Below are positions 10,524-20,301 of a stretch of DNA of 64,000 bases, piece after piece; position 1 is the first letter of the stretch, and each line of letters begins with the position of its first letter. Source of the DNA: Pseudomonas syringae KCTC 12500 (GTDB lineage: Bacteria > Pseudomonadota > Gammaproteobacteria > Pseudomonadales > Pseudomonadaceae). The position numbers and the translations under genes are program-made. The notes under the pieces were generated by a model. The model was not told where the DNA came from. It was given only the letters and a program-made list of their open reading frames with translations, and searched no databases. The stretch lies in the NCBI RefSeq assembly GCF_000507185.2, contig NZ_AYTM02000002.1, positions 705,501 through 769,500 on the forward strand. The letters run 5' to 3'.

Positions 10524-10927
10524 AACAGTTTGCGCTCCTGAGCCTGATCGGCGGCGCGCTGCTGGTTGGTTGTACTGCTGACCCGCTGCCGATCCAGCAG
10601 GATCACAGCTATGTAACCGAGTGGATCGGCGAGCGTCCGCTGATCGATAACAGTCGTTTGACCATGACGCTGGGTGCCGATGGCCGTGCGTATGGCAATG
10701 CGGGCTGCAACCATTGGTTTGCGCCCTATACGCTGAACGATCACAGCATCAGCTTCGGTCCGGTGGGCAAGACGCGCAAGATGTGTGCGCCGGCATTGAT
10801 GGAGCAGGAGCAACGTTTTATCAAGGCGATGAGCAGTGTTCAGCGCTGGGATATCTCGCCCATAGAGCAGTTGCGTCTGTGGCCAACGCAGGGCAAGCCG
10901 TTGCGTTTCTGGCTGGAAGATAGCTGA
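10520..10927 (+). CDS. META/HslJ-like lipoprotein
   Basis: A 135-aa protein with a lipoprotein signal peptide and lipobox LLVGC (C18). The mature part, with GADGRAYGNAGCNHW, a middle FGPVGKTRKMCAP and a late LRLWPTQGKPLRFW, follows the META domain pattern of HslJ-like proteins (NxxxGxxGCN, then T..MC). HslJ in E. coli affects heat and novobiocin tolerance; the role here is unknown. It overlaps the preceding gene by 4 bp. Confidence 0.82.
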   Translation: MKQFALLSLIGGALLVGCTADPLPIQQDHSYVTEWIGERPLIDNSRLTMTLGADGRAYGNAGCNHWFAPYTLNDHSISFGPVGKTRKMCAPALMEQEQRFIKAMSSVQRWDISPIEQLRLWPTQGKPLRFWLEDS

Positions 10928-10934
10928 TTGTAAC

Positions 10935-11050
10935 TATCGTGCCGAAGCTCAGCGTAACTTGCGACGCAGAGCGTCTAGAACTGCATTCCCACGCTGGAGC
11001 GCAGGGAACGATCACTATCGTGCGACGCTCCGCGTCCTCGTTGCTACGCC
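10935..11050. repeat. Composite intergenic inverted-repeat element (copy 2)
   Basis: TTGCGACGCAGAGCGTC, CTGCATTCCCACGCTGGAGCGCAGGGAACGAT and GTGCGACGCTCCGCGTC are the same units as in copies 1 and 4. It lies between the convergent META lipoprotein and thioredoxin-like genes, where it may help end transcription. A solitary fragment of the family (GACGCTCCAGCGTGGGCGG) also lies at about 10,032-10,050 after gacS. Confidence 0.75.
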
Positions 11051-11071
11051 AAGCGTCGAAAATCGATCCGA

Positions 11072-12624
<1,553 letters not shown>

Positions 12625-12723
12625 ATCGGCAGAGCGCCGGATGCTTTCAGTTAAATCGTAAACTTGCACGGCAAGGGTCGGTCTGAACCCTTGTCCTGCC
12701 TGTTGAATTTCTTTGGAGAACCG

Positions 12724-13395
12724 ATGCACGACTACAAATGGCTGAACGAGTATTGCCTGAATCGATTCGGCTCCGCCAAAGCTCTGGAAGCTCATCTGCC
12801 CTCCCCCAAGACACCCAGGCAACTGCAAGCCATCAGCGCCGACCGCTACCTGTCGACCATGGCCCTGCGGGTTTTCCGCGCAGGCCTGAAACACAGCCTG
12901 GTAGACGCCAAGTGGCCAGCGTTCGAAGAAGTGTTTTTTCGCTTCGACCCGGAGAAAGTCGTGCTGATGGGCGCCGATCACCTGGAACGGCTGATGCAGG
13001 ACGCGCGCATCATTCGTCATCTGGGCAAGCTCAAGAGCGTGCCGCGCAATGCGCAACTGATTCTGGACATCGAGCAGGAGCATGGCAGTTTCGGCAAGTT
13101 CATCGCCGAGTGGCCGGTCGATAACATCACCGGCCTGTGGCAGTACATCGCCAAACACGGCAACCAGATGGGCGGCCTGTCAGCGCCGCGCTTTCTGCGC
13201 ATGATCGGCAAGGACACCTTCATTCCGACCTGGGATGTGGTTGCCGCCCTGAACGCGCAGGATATCGTCGACCGTGTGCCGAGCAGCAAACGCGATCAGG
13301 CGATCGTGCAGGACGTCTTCAACCAGTGGCACGCAGAAAGCGGTCGGCCGATGTGCCAGCTGTCAGCCATGCTGGCGTTCACCGTCAACCACTGA
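12724..13395 (+). CDS. 3-methyladenine DNA glycosylase-like protein
   Basis: A 223-aa protein starting MHDYKWLNEYCLNRFG after TTTGGAG. It is almost wholly helical, with a late helix-hairpin-like part (GLWQYIAKHGNQMGGLSAPR) and FIPTWDVVAALN, which could hold the acidic residue of a glycosylase. I recall Pseudomonas homologues annotated as DNA-3-methyladenine glycosylase I-like. The classic Tag zinc ligands are not evident, so the enzymatic call is tentative. It converges on ttcA with a 6-bp gap. Confidence 0.6.
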   Translation: MHDYKWLNEYCLNRFGSAKALEAHLPSPKTPRQLQAISADRYLSTMALRVFRAGLKHSLVDAKWPAFEEVFFRFDPEKVVLMGADHLERLMQDARIIRHLGKLKSVPRNAQLILDIEQEHGSFGKFIAEWPVDNITGLWQYIAKHGNQMGGLSAPRFLRMIGKDTFIPTWDVVAALNAQDIVDRVPSSKRDQAIVQDVFNQWHAESGRPMCQLSAMLAFTVNH

Positions 13396-13401
13396 GTGCC
13401 G

Positions 13402-14226
13402 TCAGATATTGACCACATTGACGAACCGCGACGCAGCGGTTTCGTCGATGCGCAGGTTGCTGAAGTCGAACAGGTTGCGGTCGGCCAACTGCGAGGGCTG
13501 CACGTTCTGCAAGGCGCGGAAAATGCTCTCCGTCCGGCCAGGCGTCTTGCGCTCCCAGTCCTGCAGCATCTCCTTGACCACCTGACGTTGCAGGTTTTCC
13601 TGCGAACCGCACAGGTTGCACGGGATGATCGGAAACTGCTTTAGGTCCGAGTAGGCCTGAATGTCCTTTTCACGGCAGTACGCCAACGGACGAATCACCA
13701 CGTTACGGCCATCATCGGCACGCAGCTTGGGCGGCATGGCCTTGAGCGAGCCATTGAAGAACATGTTGAGAAAGAATGTCTCGACGATGTCGTCGCGGTG
13801 GTGCCCGAGCGCCATCTTGGTGGCACCGATCTCGTCAGCGAAGGTGTACAGCGTGCCGCGACGCAGCCGTGAACACAGCGAGCAGGTGGTCTTGCCTTCG
13901 GGGACCAGTTCCTTGACCACCGAATACGTGTCTTTCTCGACGATGTGGTACTCGATACCCAGCTCTTTGAGGTAGGCAGGCAGCACGTGCTCGGGAAAGC
14001 CGGGCTGCTTCTGGTCCATGTTGACCGCCACGATGTCGAACTTGATCGGCGCGACCTTCTGCAGGTGCATCAGCACGTCGAGCATGGTGTAACTGTCCTT
14101 GCCGCCGGACAGGCAGACCATGACCTTGTCACCCTCTTCGATCATGTTGAAGTCGGCAACCGCTTCGCCGGCCAGCCGACGCAGACGTTTCTGCAGTTTG
14201 TTCTGATTGACTGAAAGGGTGCCCAT
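13402..14226 (-). CDS. ttcA: tRNA 2-thiocytidine(32) biosynthesis protein TtcA
   Basis: A 274-aa PP-loop ATPase that thiolates cytidine 32 of tRNA. The PP-loop is SGGKDS (residues 40-45). The iron-sulphur ligands are the pair in [11 protein letters not shown] plus a later Cys in [21 protein letters not shown] is the conserved TtcA/TilS-type motif. Length and order are normal for the family. Confidence 0.95.
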   Translation of the reverse strand: MGTLSVNQNKLQKRLRRLAGEAVADFNMIEEGDKVMVCLSGGKDSYTMLDVLMHLQKVAPIKFDIVAVNMDQKQPGFPEHVLPAYLKELGIEYHIVEKDTYSVVKELVPEGKTTCSLCSRLRRGTLYTFADEIGATKMALGHHRDDIVETFFLNMFFNGSLKAMPPKLRADDGRNVVIRPLAYCREKDIQAYSDLKQFPIIPCNLCGSQENLQRQVVKEMLQDWERKTPGRTESIFRALQNVQPSQLADRNLFDFSNLRIDETAASRFVNVVNI

Positions 14227-14420
14227 TTATGGAAATATCCGCTGACGATAGCTTGAGAAAAGCCGGACATTTTACCCGTAACCGACCATTCGTTAAATAT
14301 GCTGCGCCCGTGCTGTTCAGACAGGCGACCACGCTGGATCAAAAATGACCACCGGGCAGCTGGCCTGTTCAGAGCTTAGCCACATTGCGGCATACTTGGC
14401 GCACTGGAGAACCCTAAAGC

Positions 14421-14915
14421 ATGCCCGAACAACTCAATTCACGCGTCGAAACCTGTTACCAACAAGCCGAAGCCTTCTTCAAGCGCACCTTCAAACGCCC
14501 GGTGGTCAGTTTCCAGTTGCGCGGTCAGAAGGCCGGTGTCGCTCATCTGCATGAAAACCTGTTGCGCTTCAACCCGCAGCTCTACAAGGAAAACGCCGAA
14601 GACTTCCTGCGCCAGACCGTGCCCCACGAGGTCGCGCACCTTATTGCCCATCAGTTGTTCGGTGGCAGCATCCAGCCGCATGGCGAAGAATGGCAATTGA
14701 TCATGCGCGGCGTCTATGAACTGCCGCCCAATCGCTGCCACACCTATGCGGTCAAGCGGCGTAGCGTGATCCGTTACATCTACCGCTGCCCGTGCCCGGA
14801 CAGCGACTTTCCGTTCACCGCGCAGCGTCACGGCATGGTTCGCAAGGGGCGGCGCTACCTGTGCCGTCGCTGCCGCGAGCCTCTGGTGTTCAGCGGCGAG
14901 ACGCGCACGGAATAA
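14421..14915 (+). CDS. sprT: SprT family zinc metalloprotease
   Basis: A 164-aa protein with the metalloprotease motif HEVAH (residues 69-73) and a C-terminal zinc ribbon formed by YRCPCPD and YLCRRC. This is the SprT/SprT-like domain found in bacterial SprT and eukaryotic Spartan. Its substrate in bacteria is not known. It converges on dctA through a shared terminator. Confidence 0.9.
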   Translation: MPEQLNSRVETCYQQAEAFFKRTFKRPVVSFQLRGQKAGVAHLHENLLRFNPQLYKENAEDFLRQTVPHEVAHLIAHQLFGGSIQPHGEEWQLIMRGVYELPPNRCHTYAVKRRSVIRYIYRCPCPDSDFPFTAQRHGMVRKGRRYLCRRCREPLVFSGETRTE

Positions 14916-14937
14916 TCCTCCGGCAAACTGCAGACAT

Positions 14938-14966
14938 AAAAAAACCCATCCGAAGATGGGTTTTTT
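14938..14966. terminator. Bidirectional terminator between sprT and dctA
   Basis: A perfect palindrome with stem CCCATC / GATGGG, loop CGAA, A7 before and T6 after, so it works on both strands for the convergent genes. Confidence 0.92.
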
Positions 14967-14981
14967 ATGGCCTGAAGGGTA

Positions 14982-16325
14982 TCAGACAGTCTTGGTGGTG
15001 TTCACCGCAGCGCCTGGAGTCGGGCCTTCGGCAACGCCGAGGTCGTCTTCAGGGCGGGTTTCCAGAATGGCGGAGCCACCGGAAGTCAGCTCGGACTGCA
15101 GCTTGTCGGTGTCCAGCTCGCCGACCCACTTGGCAACCACAACGGTAGCAACAGCGTTACCGACCAGGTTGGTCAGGGCGCGGGCTTCGGACATGAAGCG
15201 GTCGATACCCAGAATCAGCGCCAGACCGGCAACCGGCAGGTGGCCTACAGCCGACAGAGTCGCAGCCAGTACGATGAAGCCGCTACCAGCAGCACCTTTG
15301 GACGACAGCAGCAGCACCAGCAACAGGGTGATCTGGTGCGTGATGTCCATGTGCGTGTTGGTTGCCTGAGCGATGAACACGGCGGCCATGGTCAAGTAGA
15401 TCGAGGTACCGTCCAGGTTGAACGAGTAGCCCGTCGGGATAACCAGACCGACCACAGACTTCTTGGCTCCCAGGCGCTCCATCTTGATCAGCATGCGCGG
15501 CAGGGCCGATTCCGAAGAAGAAGTACCCAGTACGATCAGCAGCTCTTCACGGATGTAGCGAATCAGCTTGAAGATACTGAAGCCGTGAGCGCGGGCGATA
15601 GCGCCCAGTACAAACACGACGAACAGCACGCAGGTGATGTAGAAGCAGATCATCAACTGACCCAGTTGCACCAGCGAGCTCACGCCGTAGGCACCGATGG
15701 TGAAGGCCATGGCACCGAACGCACCCAGCGGGGCCAGCTTCATGATCATGTTGATGATGTTGAACATCACGTGGGCGAAGCGATCGATGAAGTCCAGAAC
15801 CGGCTTGCCGTAGGCCCCCAGGCGATGCAGCGCGAAGCCGAAGATCACCGAGAACATCAGCACTTGCAGGATATCGCCGTTGGCAAACGCGCCGACGATG
15901 GTGTTCGGAATGACGTTAAGGATAAAGCCGACGATGCTCTGGTCCTGACCGGCCGTGACGTAGGCGGCGATCTTCGAAGCGTCGAGCGTGCTGACGTCGA
16001 TGTTCATGCCGGCACCCGGCTGAACGACGTTGACTACGATCAGACCGATCAGCAACGCAATGGTCGAAACAACTTCGAAGTACAGCAGCGCATAGCCGCC
16101 AGTCTTGCCGACCGACTTCATGCTCTGCATGCCAGCGATACCACTGACGACGGTACAGAAGATGATCGGAGCAATGACCATCTTGATCAGTTTGATGAAC
16201 CCGTCACCCAGCGGTTTTAACGCCTTGCCGGTGTCCGGGTAGAAGTGACCGATCAGGATACCGATGACAATCGCAACGATTACCTGAAAATAGAGGGATT
16301 TGTAGATGGGCTGACGAGTCGTCAT
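14982..16325 (-). CDS. dctA: C4-dicarboxylate:cation symporter DctA
   Basis: A 447-aa inner-membrane symporter of the DAACS family for succinate, fumarate and malate. It starts [20 protein letters not shown] with GAGGA upstream; the in-frame ATG at 16,361 is unlikely. The family signatures are the serine-rich re-entrant loop [14 protein letters not shown] and [16 protein letters not shown]. Multiple hydrophobic helices span the protein. Upstream lie a sigma-54 promoter and two enhancer-like palindromes, as expected for control by DctB/DctD, which are not in the window. Confidence 0.96.
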   Translation of the reverse strand: MTTRQPIYKSLYFQVIVAIVIGILIGHFYPDTGKALKPLGDGFIKLIKMVIAPIIFCTVVSGIAGMQSMKSVGKTGGYALLYFEVVSTIALLIGLIVVNVVQPGAGMNIDVSTLDASKIAAYVTAGQDQSIVGFILNVIPNTIVGAFANGDILQVLMFSVIFGFALHRLGAYGKPVLDFIDRFAHVMFNIINMIMKLAPLGAFGAMAFTIGAYGVSSLVQLGQLMICFYITCVLFVVFVLGAIARAHGFSIFKLIRYIREELLIVLGTSSSESALPRMLIKMERLGAKKSVVGLVIPTGYSFNLDGTSIYLTMAAVFIAQATNTHMDITHQITLLLVLLLSSKGAAGSGFIVLAATLSAVGHLPVAGLALILGIDRFMSEARALTNLVGNAVATVVVAKWVGELDTDKLQSELTSGGSAILETRPEDDLGVAEGPTPGAAVNTTKTV

Positions 16326-16453
16326 TGCAGTTTTCCTCAAGGGCGTCGTCGGCATCTTCACCTGATGCGCGCGAGCCTATAAAGCGCTAACCCTCCTGCA
16401 CTGGAGGGATTTGTTTTGTCGAGCTGCGCAAGGCAGGTCTCTGCCATGTAGGT

Positions 16454-16469
16454 AGCAATACGCGCGCCA
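16454..16469 (-). promoter_or_regulatory. Sigma-54 (-24/-12) promoter of dctA
   Basis: On the minus strand the sequence is TGGCGCG-CGTA-TTGCT. It has the invariant GG and GC separated by 10 bp and differs from the TGGCACG-N4-TTGCW consensus at one base. Transcription would start near 16,443, giving a leader of about 118 nt before the dctA ATG. Confidence 0.75.
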
Positions 16470-16544
16470 TGGAGTCATTTTGATATCAAAACCCCGCAGT
16501 ATAAGGCGCACACTGGTAACGGTAGCCGGGATCCGACAGGAGAG

Positions 16545-16601
16545 GTGGCGGTTTTCCGCCGTATGGTGGGAAAAACAGGCACACAGTGGCGGGTATCCGC
16601 C
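16545..16601 (-). promoter_or_regulatory. Two DctD-like enhancer palindromes upstream of dctA
   Basis: GTGGCGGTTTTCCGCC (16,545-16,560) and GTGGCGGGTATCCGCC (16,586-16,601) are near-identical dyads whose starts lie 41 bp apart, close to four helical turns. They sit 75-150 bp upstream of the -24/-12 element, the usual place for a sigma-54 activator such as DctD. Confidence 0.6.
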
Positions 16602-16638
16602 TTCTTTCGCCGGTGACGGGAGCGCTCGGTGACGCGCA

Positions 16639-16697
16639 GAGGTGTGACGCAGAGCGTCACGAACGGCATTCCCATGCTGGATCGTGAGGAACGATAG
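16639..16697. repeat. Composite intergenic inverted-repeat element (copy 3, short)
   Basis: GTGACGCAGAGCGTCAC followed by GGCATTCCCATGCTGGATCG and GAGGAACGATAG is a short copy of the family seen at 139-350. It lies between the dctA upstream region and the end of phoQ. Confidence 0.7.
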
Positions 16698-16718
16698 GTG
16701 TTCGGGAAAACACTATCG

Positions 16719-18065
16719 TCACTGCGCCAGAAAATGAATCCTGAACGCCGCGCCCCCCATTGGGGAATCGCCCAGCGTCAATTGCGCGCCGTAGCTTTCG
16801 ATAATGTCCTTGACCACCGCCAGGCCGATGCCTTGGCCAGGGTTCTGGCGGTCCAGCCGTTCGCCGCGTTCGAGAATGCGCGCACGCTGGCTCTGCGGGA
16901 CGCCGGGGCCGTCGTCTTCGACGCACAGTTCATCGCCGGTCGTCGAGCGCGTGAAGCTGACGCGCACTTCACTCAGGCACAGCCGATAGGCGTTTTCCAG
17001 CAGGTTGCCGAGCATTTCCAGCAACGCGCCCTCTTCCATATGCACCTGGCAGTGCTCGGGCAGGTCCAGCGTGGCCTTGACCTGTTTGTCGCGATACACC
17101 TTGTCCAGCGTGTTGCACAGGCTTTCGACCACGGGCCGCAGCATCACGTGATGCCTCACCAGACCGCTCTTGCGCAGGCTGGCCCGCTGCAGTTGATAGC
17201 CGATCTGCTGGCTCATGCGTTCGATCTGCGATTGCAGCACCCACGCCTGCTCGACATCCTCGGGGCGCTTGGCGATGTTCTCGCTTACGCCTTGCAAGAC
17301 CGCCAGCGGGGTTTTCAGGCTATGCGCCAGGTCGTCCAGAGAGTCGCGGTAACGGATCCGCTGCTCACGCTCGCTGCGCAACAGGCGGTTGAGCGAGTCG
17401 GTCAGGCGCAGCAGTTCGCTGGGGTGTTCTTCGCTGAGGCTGTCGCGCACACCGGATTCCACCTGATCCAGTTCCTGGCTCAAGCCGCGCAGGGCCCGCA
17501 GCCCCCAGGTCAGGCCCATCCACAGCAACCCGAGCAGCACCGCCAGTGCTGCGCCAAAGCCCAGATAAAGCTTGCGGCGCAGACCGTCAATGGTTTCCTG
17601 GTAGCCGCGCAACGGTTGCACGGCAACGATACTGAACGCGGCATTGCGCCCGCCGAGCAGCCGGATCTCGACGTCATAGACGAAATACTCATCGCCATTG
17701 ATTTCCTTGATCTTGGTGAACTCGCTGCCCTGCCCGTCGTATTGCGGGCGGTAGTCGATGTTCTCGCCTTCGGTCGACAACGAGCGCCAGACCATCTGCC
17801 CCTGGCGGTTGTAGATGTAACCCAGCAGACGGCTGCCGGGCAGATTGAATTGTTCGCCCGGCAACACCGAGGGCATCAACAGATGGTCGTTTTCGACGCG
17901 AGCCGCCGAAATCATGGTGGTGACATCAGAAGCCAGGCGTTGCTCGATCGCTCCGCGTAGCGCCAGGCTGAACGCCCCCTGCAGCGCAGGCAGCATCAGT
18001 AGCATAAAGATCACCGCCAGCGTGGCGGCGCCCAGCATCAGGCGCAGGCGAAGCGAACGAATCAC
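16719..18065 (-). CDS. phoQ: Sensor histidine kinase PhoQ-like
   Basis: A 448-aa inner-membrane kinase: TM1 at about 10-30, a periplasmic sensor, TM2 at about 170-192, HAMP, HisKA with H248 (DDLAHSLKTPL) and an ATPase domain with NLLENAYRL and GQGIGLAVVKDI. The DLAHSLKTPLAVL H-box is typical of PhoQ. Neighbourhood (phoP upstream, dctA downstream) mirrors the phoPQ-dctA region of P. aeruginosa, where PhoQ senses low magnesium and cationic peptides. It overlaps phoP by 4 bp. The signal here is inferred from the family. Confidence 0.88.
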   Translation of the reverse strand: MIRSLRLRLMLGAATLAVIFMLLMLPALQGAFSLALRGAIEQRLASDVTTMISAARVENDHLLMPSVLPGEQFNLPGSRLLGYIYNRQGQMVWRSLSTEGENIDYRPQYDGQGSEFTKIKEINGDEYFVYDVEIRLLGGRNAAFSIVAVQPLRGYQETIDGLRRKLYLGFGAALAVLLGLLWMGLTWGLRALRGLSQELDQVESGVRDSLSEEHPSELLRLTDSLNRLLRSEREQRIRYRDSLDDLAHSLKTPLAVLQGVSENIAKRPEDVEQAWVLQSQIERMSQQIGYQLQRASLRKSGLVRHHVMLRPVVESLCNTLDKVYRDKQVKATLDLPEHCQVHMEEGALLEMLGNLLENAYRLCLSEVRVSFTRSTTGDELCVEDDGPGVPQSQRARILERGERLDRQNPGQGIGLAVVKDIIESYGAQLTLGDSPMGGAAFRIHFLAQ

Positions 18066-18739
18066 GTACAGCGCTCATTGAACAGATAGCCCATGCCGCG
18101 CACGGTTTCGATAGGTTTGAAAGCCACGCTGCCGTCCAGTTTGCGACGCAGACGACCGACCAGCACTTCGATCACGTTCGGGTCGCGCTCGTCGTCATCA
18201 GGATACAGCTGCTCCATCAGGCGCTCCTTGGGCACCACTTGCTGATGATGGAGCATCAGGTACTCAAGAATGCGGTATTCGTAGGCCGTCAGCGCCAACG
18301 GCTGCTCGGCCAGTGCGGCGTGCTTGCGATTGAGGTCCAGCAACAGCGGACCAGCCGTTATTGTTGACTGGATGAAGCCGCTGGAACGCCGTAACAAGGC
18401 GTTCAGCCGTGCCTCCAGCTCTTCGAACTGGAAGGGCTTGACCACGTAGTCGTCAGCCCCGGCCGCCAGGCCTTCGACCTTGTCCTGCCAATTGCCGCGC
18501 GCGGTCAGGATCAGGATCGGAAAGGCCTTGCCTAGTGCACGCAGCTGGCGAATCAGGTCAAGGCCGCCGATGCCCGGCAAGCCCAGGTCGATCACCGCCA
18601 GATCGTGATTGAATTGCGCGACCTGATACAACGCCTCTTCGGCGTTGGCCACCGCTTCCACCACATGCCCGGCTTCGGTCAGACGGGTTCGCAGGTGGTG
18701 GCGCAGCAGCGCTTCATCCTCAACTACCAACAACTTCAT
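18062..18739 (-). CDS. phoP: Response regulator PhoP-like (OmpR family)
   Basis: A 225-aa protein with a receiver domain (phospho-acceptor D51 in VIDLGLPG, K in VVKPFQ) and a winged-helix domain with YEYRILEYLM and DPNVIEVLVGRLRRKLDG, characteristic of PhoP. It lies 27 bp after a small exported-protein gene and 4 bp over phoQ, so the three form an operon. A run of four 11-bp spaced GTTCA sites upstream of the operon is a good candidate binding site. Confidence 0.9.
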   Translation of the reverse strand: MKLLVVEDEALLRHHLRTRLTEAGHVVEAVANAEEALYQVAQFNHDLAVIDLGLPGIGGLDLIRQLRALGKAFPILILTARGNWQDKVEGLAAGADDYVVKPFQFEELEARLNALLRRSSGFIQSTITAGPLLLDLNRKHAALAEQPLALTAYEYRILEYLMLHHQQVVPKERLMEQLYPDDDERDPNVIEVLVGRLRRKLDGSVAFKPIETVRGMGYLFNERCT

Positions 18740-18766
18740 GCAGCTCTCCCAGGCACAATCGCAGCC

Positions 18767-19117
18767 TCAAGACAAAGAATGAAACGACATCGTCGCATCA
18801 GTACTCAACAGGCGGGCGCTGACGGGCACGTGTTGTGTCACATCATAGCTGCCCAGCAGGATTTCGCGGCTGACAGGCGCACCATTGTGAGTGCCCGTCA
18901 GGCTGCCGTAAACCGGTGGTGAATAAAGCGTCCCCACCGAGACGTTGGAATGCGCCTGCTCCCCGAGCGCGTGTCCCCAACTGTTGGTATCGTCAAGCTT
19001 TTCGCTGGTCTTGCTGAATTCGATACGGGCCACGTCAAGCCGACCATCACCCGCCTGCACCGCAGCACTGCCACCCAGAAAAGCCAAGGCCAGGAAAAAC
19101 TTGTTGAGATTCAACAT
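18767..19117 (-). CDS. Small exported protein heading the phoPQ operon
   Basis: A 116-aa protein with a clear signal peptide (MLNLNKFFLALAFLGGSAAVQA, cleavage after about residue 22) and a mature part of about 94 residues without cysteines. Its ATG at 19,117 has AGGAG upstream. It occupies the operon position that oprH holds in P. aeruginosa (oprH-phoP-phoQ), but has neither the length nor the beta-barrel pattern of OprH. I do not recognise a family. By position it is likely induced with phoPQ and works in the periplasm. Confidence 0.75.
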   Translation of the reverse strand: MLNLNKFFLALAFLGGSAAVQAGDGRLDVARIEFSKTSEKLDDTNSWGHALGEQAHSNVSVGTLYSPPVYGSLTGTHNGAPVSREILLGSYDVTQHVPVSARLLSTDATMSFHSLS

Positions 19118-19179
19118 ATCGACTCCTTTTGCGCTCGGGGACGCTGTCAAGGTATGGGCCAACAGTAATCGCGCCGGGC

Positions 19180-19217
19180 TGAACCCCGACTGAACACTGC
19201 ATGAACCGGCGCTGAAC
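19180..19217 (-). promoter_or_regulatory. Four GTTCA direct repeats at exact 11-bp spacing (PhoP-type operator)
   Basis: On the minus strand GTTCA occurs four times; the plus-strand TGAAC copies begin at 19,180, 19,191, 19,202 and 19,213. An 11-bp period of direct half-sites is the arrangement bound by OmpR-family regulators, including PhoP (GTTTA-N6-type boxes). The array lies between the divergent exported-protein/phoPQ operon and the dienelactone hydrolase gene, and could serve both. Confidence 0.65.
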
Positions 19218-19290
19218 AGTCATCCACACCCTGTGCAGCAGAATCGGCTATGGTTGTTTGCGACTTAAAAACATCAACAAGGAGCTGACC

Positions 19291-20079
19291 ATGCGTGTGT
19301 GGATTGCAATGATCATGATGGGCCTGACCGGCCTCGCCCAGGCGGCGATCAAGACCGAGCAGATCGATTATAAAAGTGCCGACGGCACCAAGCTGGTGGG
19401 CTATTACGCTTACGACGACGCTGTAAAAGGCCCGCGCCCTGGCGTCCTGGTGGTTCACGAATGGTGGGGCCTGAACGACTACGCCAAGCGCCGCGCTCGC
19501 GATCTGGCTGCTCTGGGTTACAGCGCAATGGCCATCGACATGTACCGCGAAGGCAAGAACACCGAGCACCCGAAAGACGCGATGGCCTTCATGCAGGCCG
19601 CGCTGAAGGACAGCGATGCCGCCGACAAGCGTTTTGACGCCGGGCTGGAGCAATTGAAGAAGCAGCCACAGACCGATCCGAAAAAGATCGCAGCGATCGG
19701 TTACTGCTTCGGCGGCAAGATCGTGCTCGACGCAGCACGCCGCGGTGAACCGCTGCTGGGCGTGGTGAGTTTCCACGGCGCACTGGTCACCAACACTCCT
19801 GCAAAACCGGGCATCAAGGTGCCAATGCTGGTCGAGCACGGCGCCAAGGACAGCATGGTCACCCCTGAAAACGTCACCGCGTTCAAGAAGGAAATGGACG
19901 ACGCCAAGGCCGACTACAAATTCGTCAGCATCGACGGCGCCAAGCACGGCTTCACCAACCCCGATGCCGACCGCTTGAGCCACGGCGAACACGGCGGCCC
20001 GGACATCGGCTACGACAAGGCCGCCGATGAGAGCTCCTGGGCGGACATGAAAGTGTTTTTCAAGAAGATATTTGGTTGA
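19291..20079 (+). CDS. Exported dienelactone hydrolase family protein
   Basis: A 262-aa alpha/beta hydrolase with a signal peptide (MRVWIAMIMMGLTGLAQA). The ATG at 19,291 has AAGGAG 7 bp upstream. Catalytic features are the cysteine nucleophile in GYCFGG, the acid in EHGAKDSMV and the His in KHGFTNPDAD, with the family VVHEWWGLNDYAK oxyanion region. The natural substrate is unknown; the periplasmic location argues against classic chlorocatechol degradation. Divergent from the phoPQ operon. Confidence 0.88.
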   Translation: MRVWIAMIMMGLTGLAQAAIKTEQIDYKSADGTKLVGYYAYDDAVKGPRPGVLVVHEWWGLNDYAKRRARDLAALGYSAMAIDMYREGKNTEHPKDAMAFMQAALKDSDAADKRFDAGLEQLKKQPQTDPKKIAAIGYCFGGKIVLDAARRGEPLLGVVSFHGALVTNTPAKPGIKVPMLVEHGAKDSMVTPENVTAFKKEMDDAKADYKFVSIDGAKHGFTNPDADRLSHGEHGGPDIGYDKAADESSWADMKVFFKKIFG

Positions 20080-20113
20080 GCCATAGCTGACACTGCGCGT
20101 CCACCCGAGTCTG

Positions 20114-20255
20114 GGAGGACGCGGAGCGTCCGGAAAGGCATGCGACGCAGAGCGTCGCACGATAGTTGAGATCATCGTTCCGCACGCTCCAGCGTGGGCA
20201 TGCAGTTCTCGACGCTCTGCGTCGTCAAGAGGACGCAGAGCGTCGGTACGATACT
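20114..20255. repeat. Composite intergenic inverted-repeat element (copy 4, full)
   Basis: The best-developed copy: GAGGACGCGGAGCGTCC, GCATGCGACGCAGAGCGTCGCACGATAGT, CCGCACGCTCCAGCGTGGGCATGCA and a long palindrome GACGCTCTGCGTC / GAGGACGCAGAGCGTC. It fills the gap between the hydrolase and the phosphopantetheinyl transferase, leaving under 50 bp for the latter's promoter. Confidence 0.78.
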
Positions 20256-20301
20256 TACTGTGCCCTTCCCTCCAACCCATTACCCCGGCAAAATGCCGCC
20301 C

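Noticed and set aside
16441..16460. GGCAGGTCTCTGCC in the dctA leader as the sigma-54 promoter
   Set aside because: Spacing between the GC and CC dinucleotides is 9 bp; the element at 16,454-16,469 has the correct 10 bp and a better match.
18767..19117. OprH assignment for the gene before phoP
   Set aside because: Too short for an eight-stranded barrel of OprH size and lacks a C-terminal aromatic outer-membrane signature; only the position agrees.
19147..20280. 377-codon minus-strand frame over the dienelactone hydrolase
   Set aside because: Shadow of the hydrolase gene; it runs through an intergenic repeat and has no plausible start.
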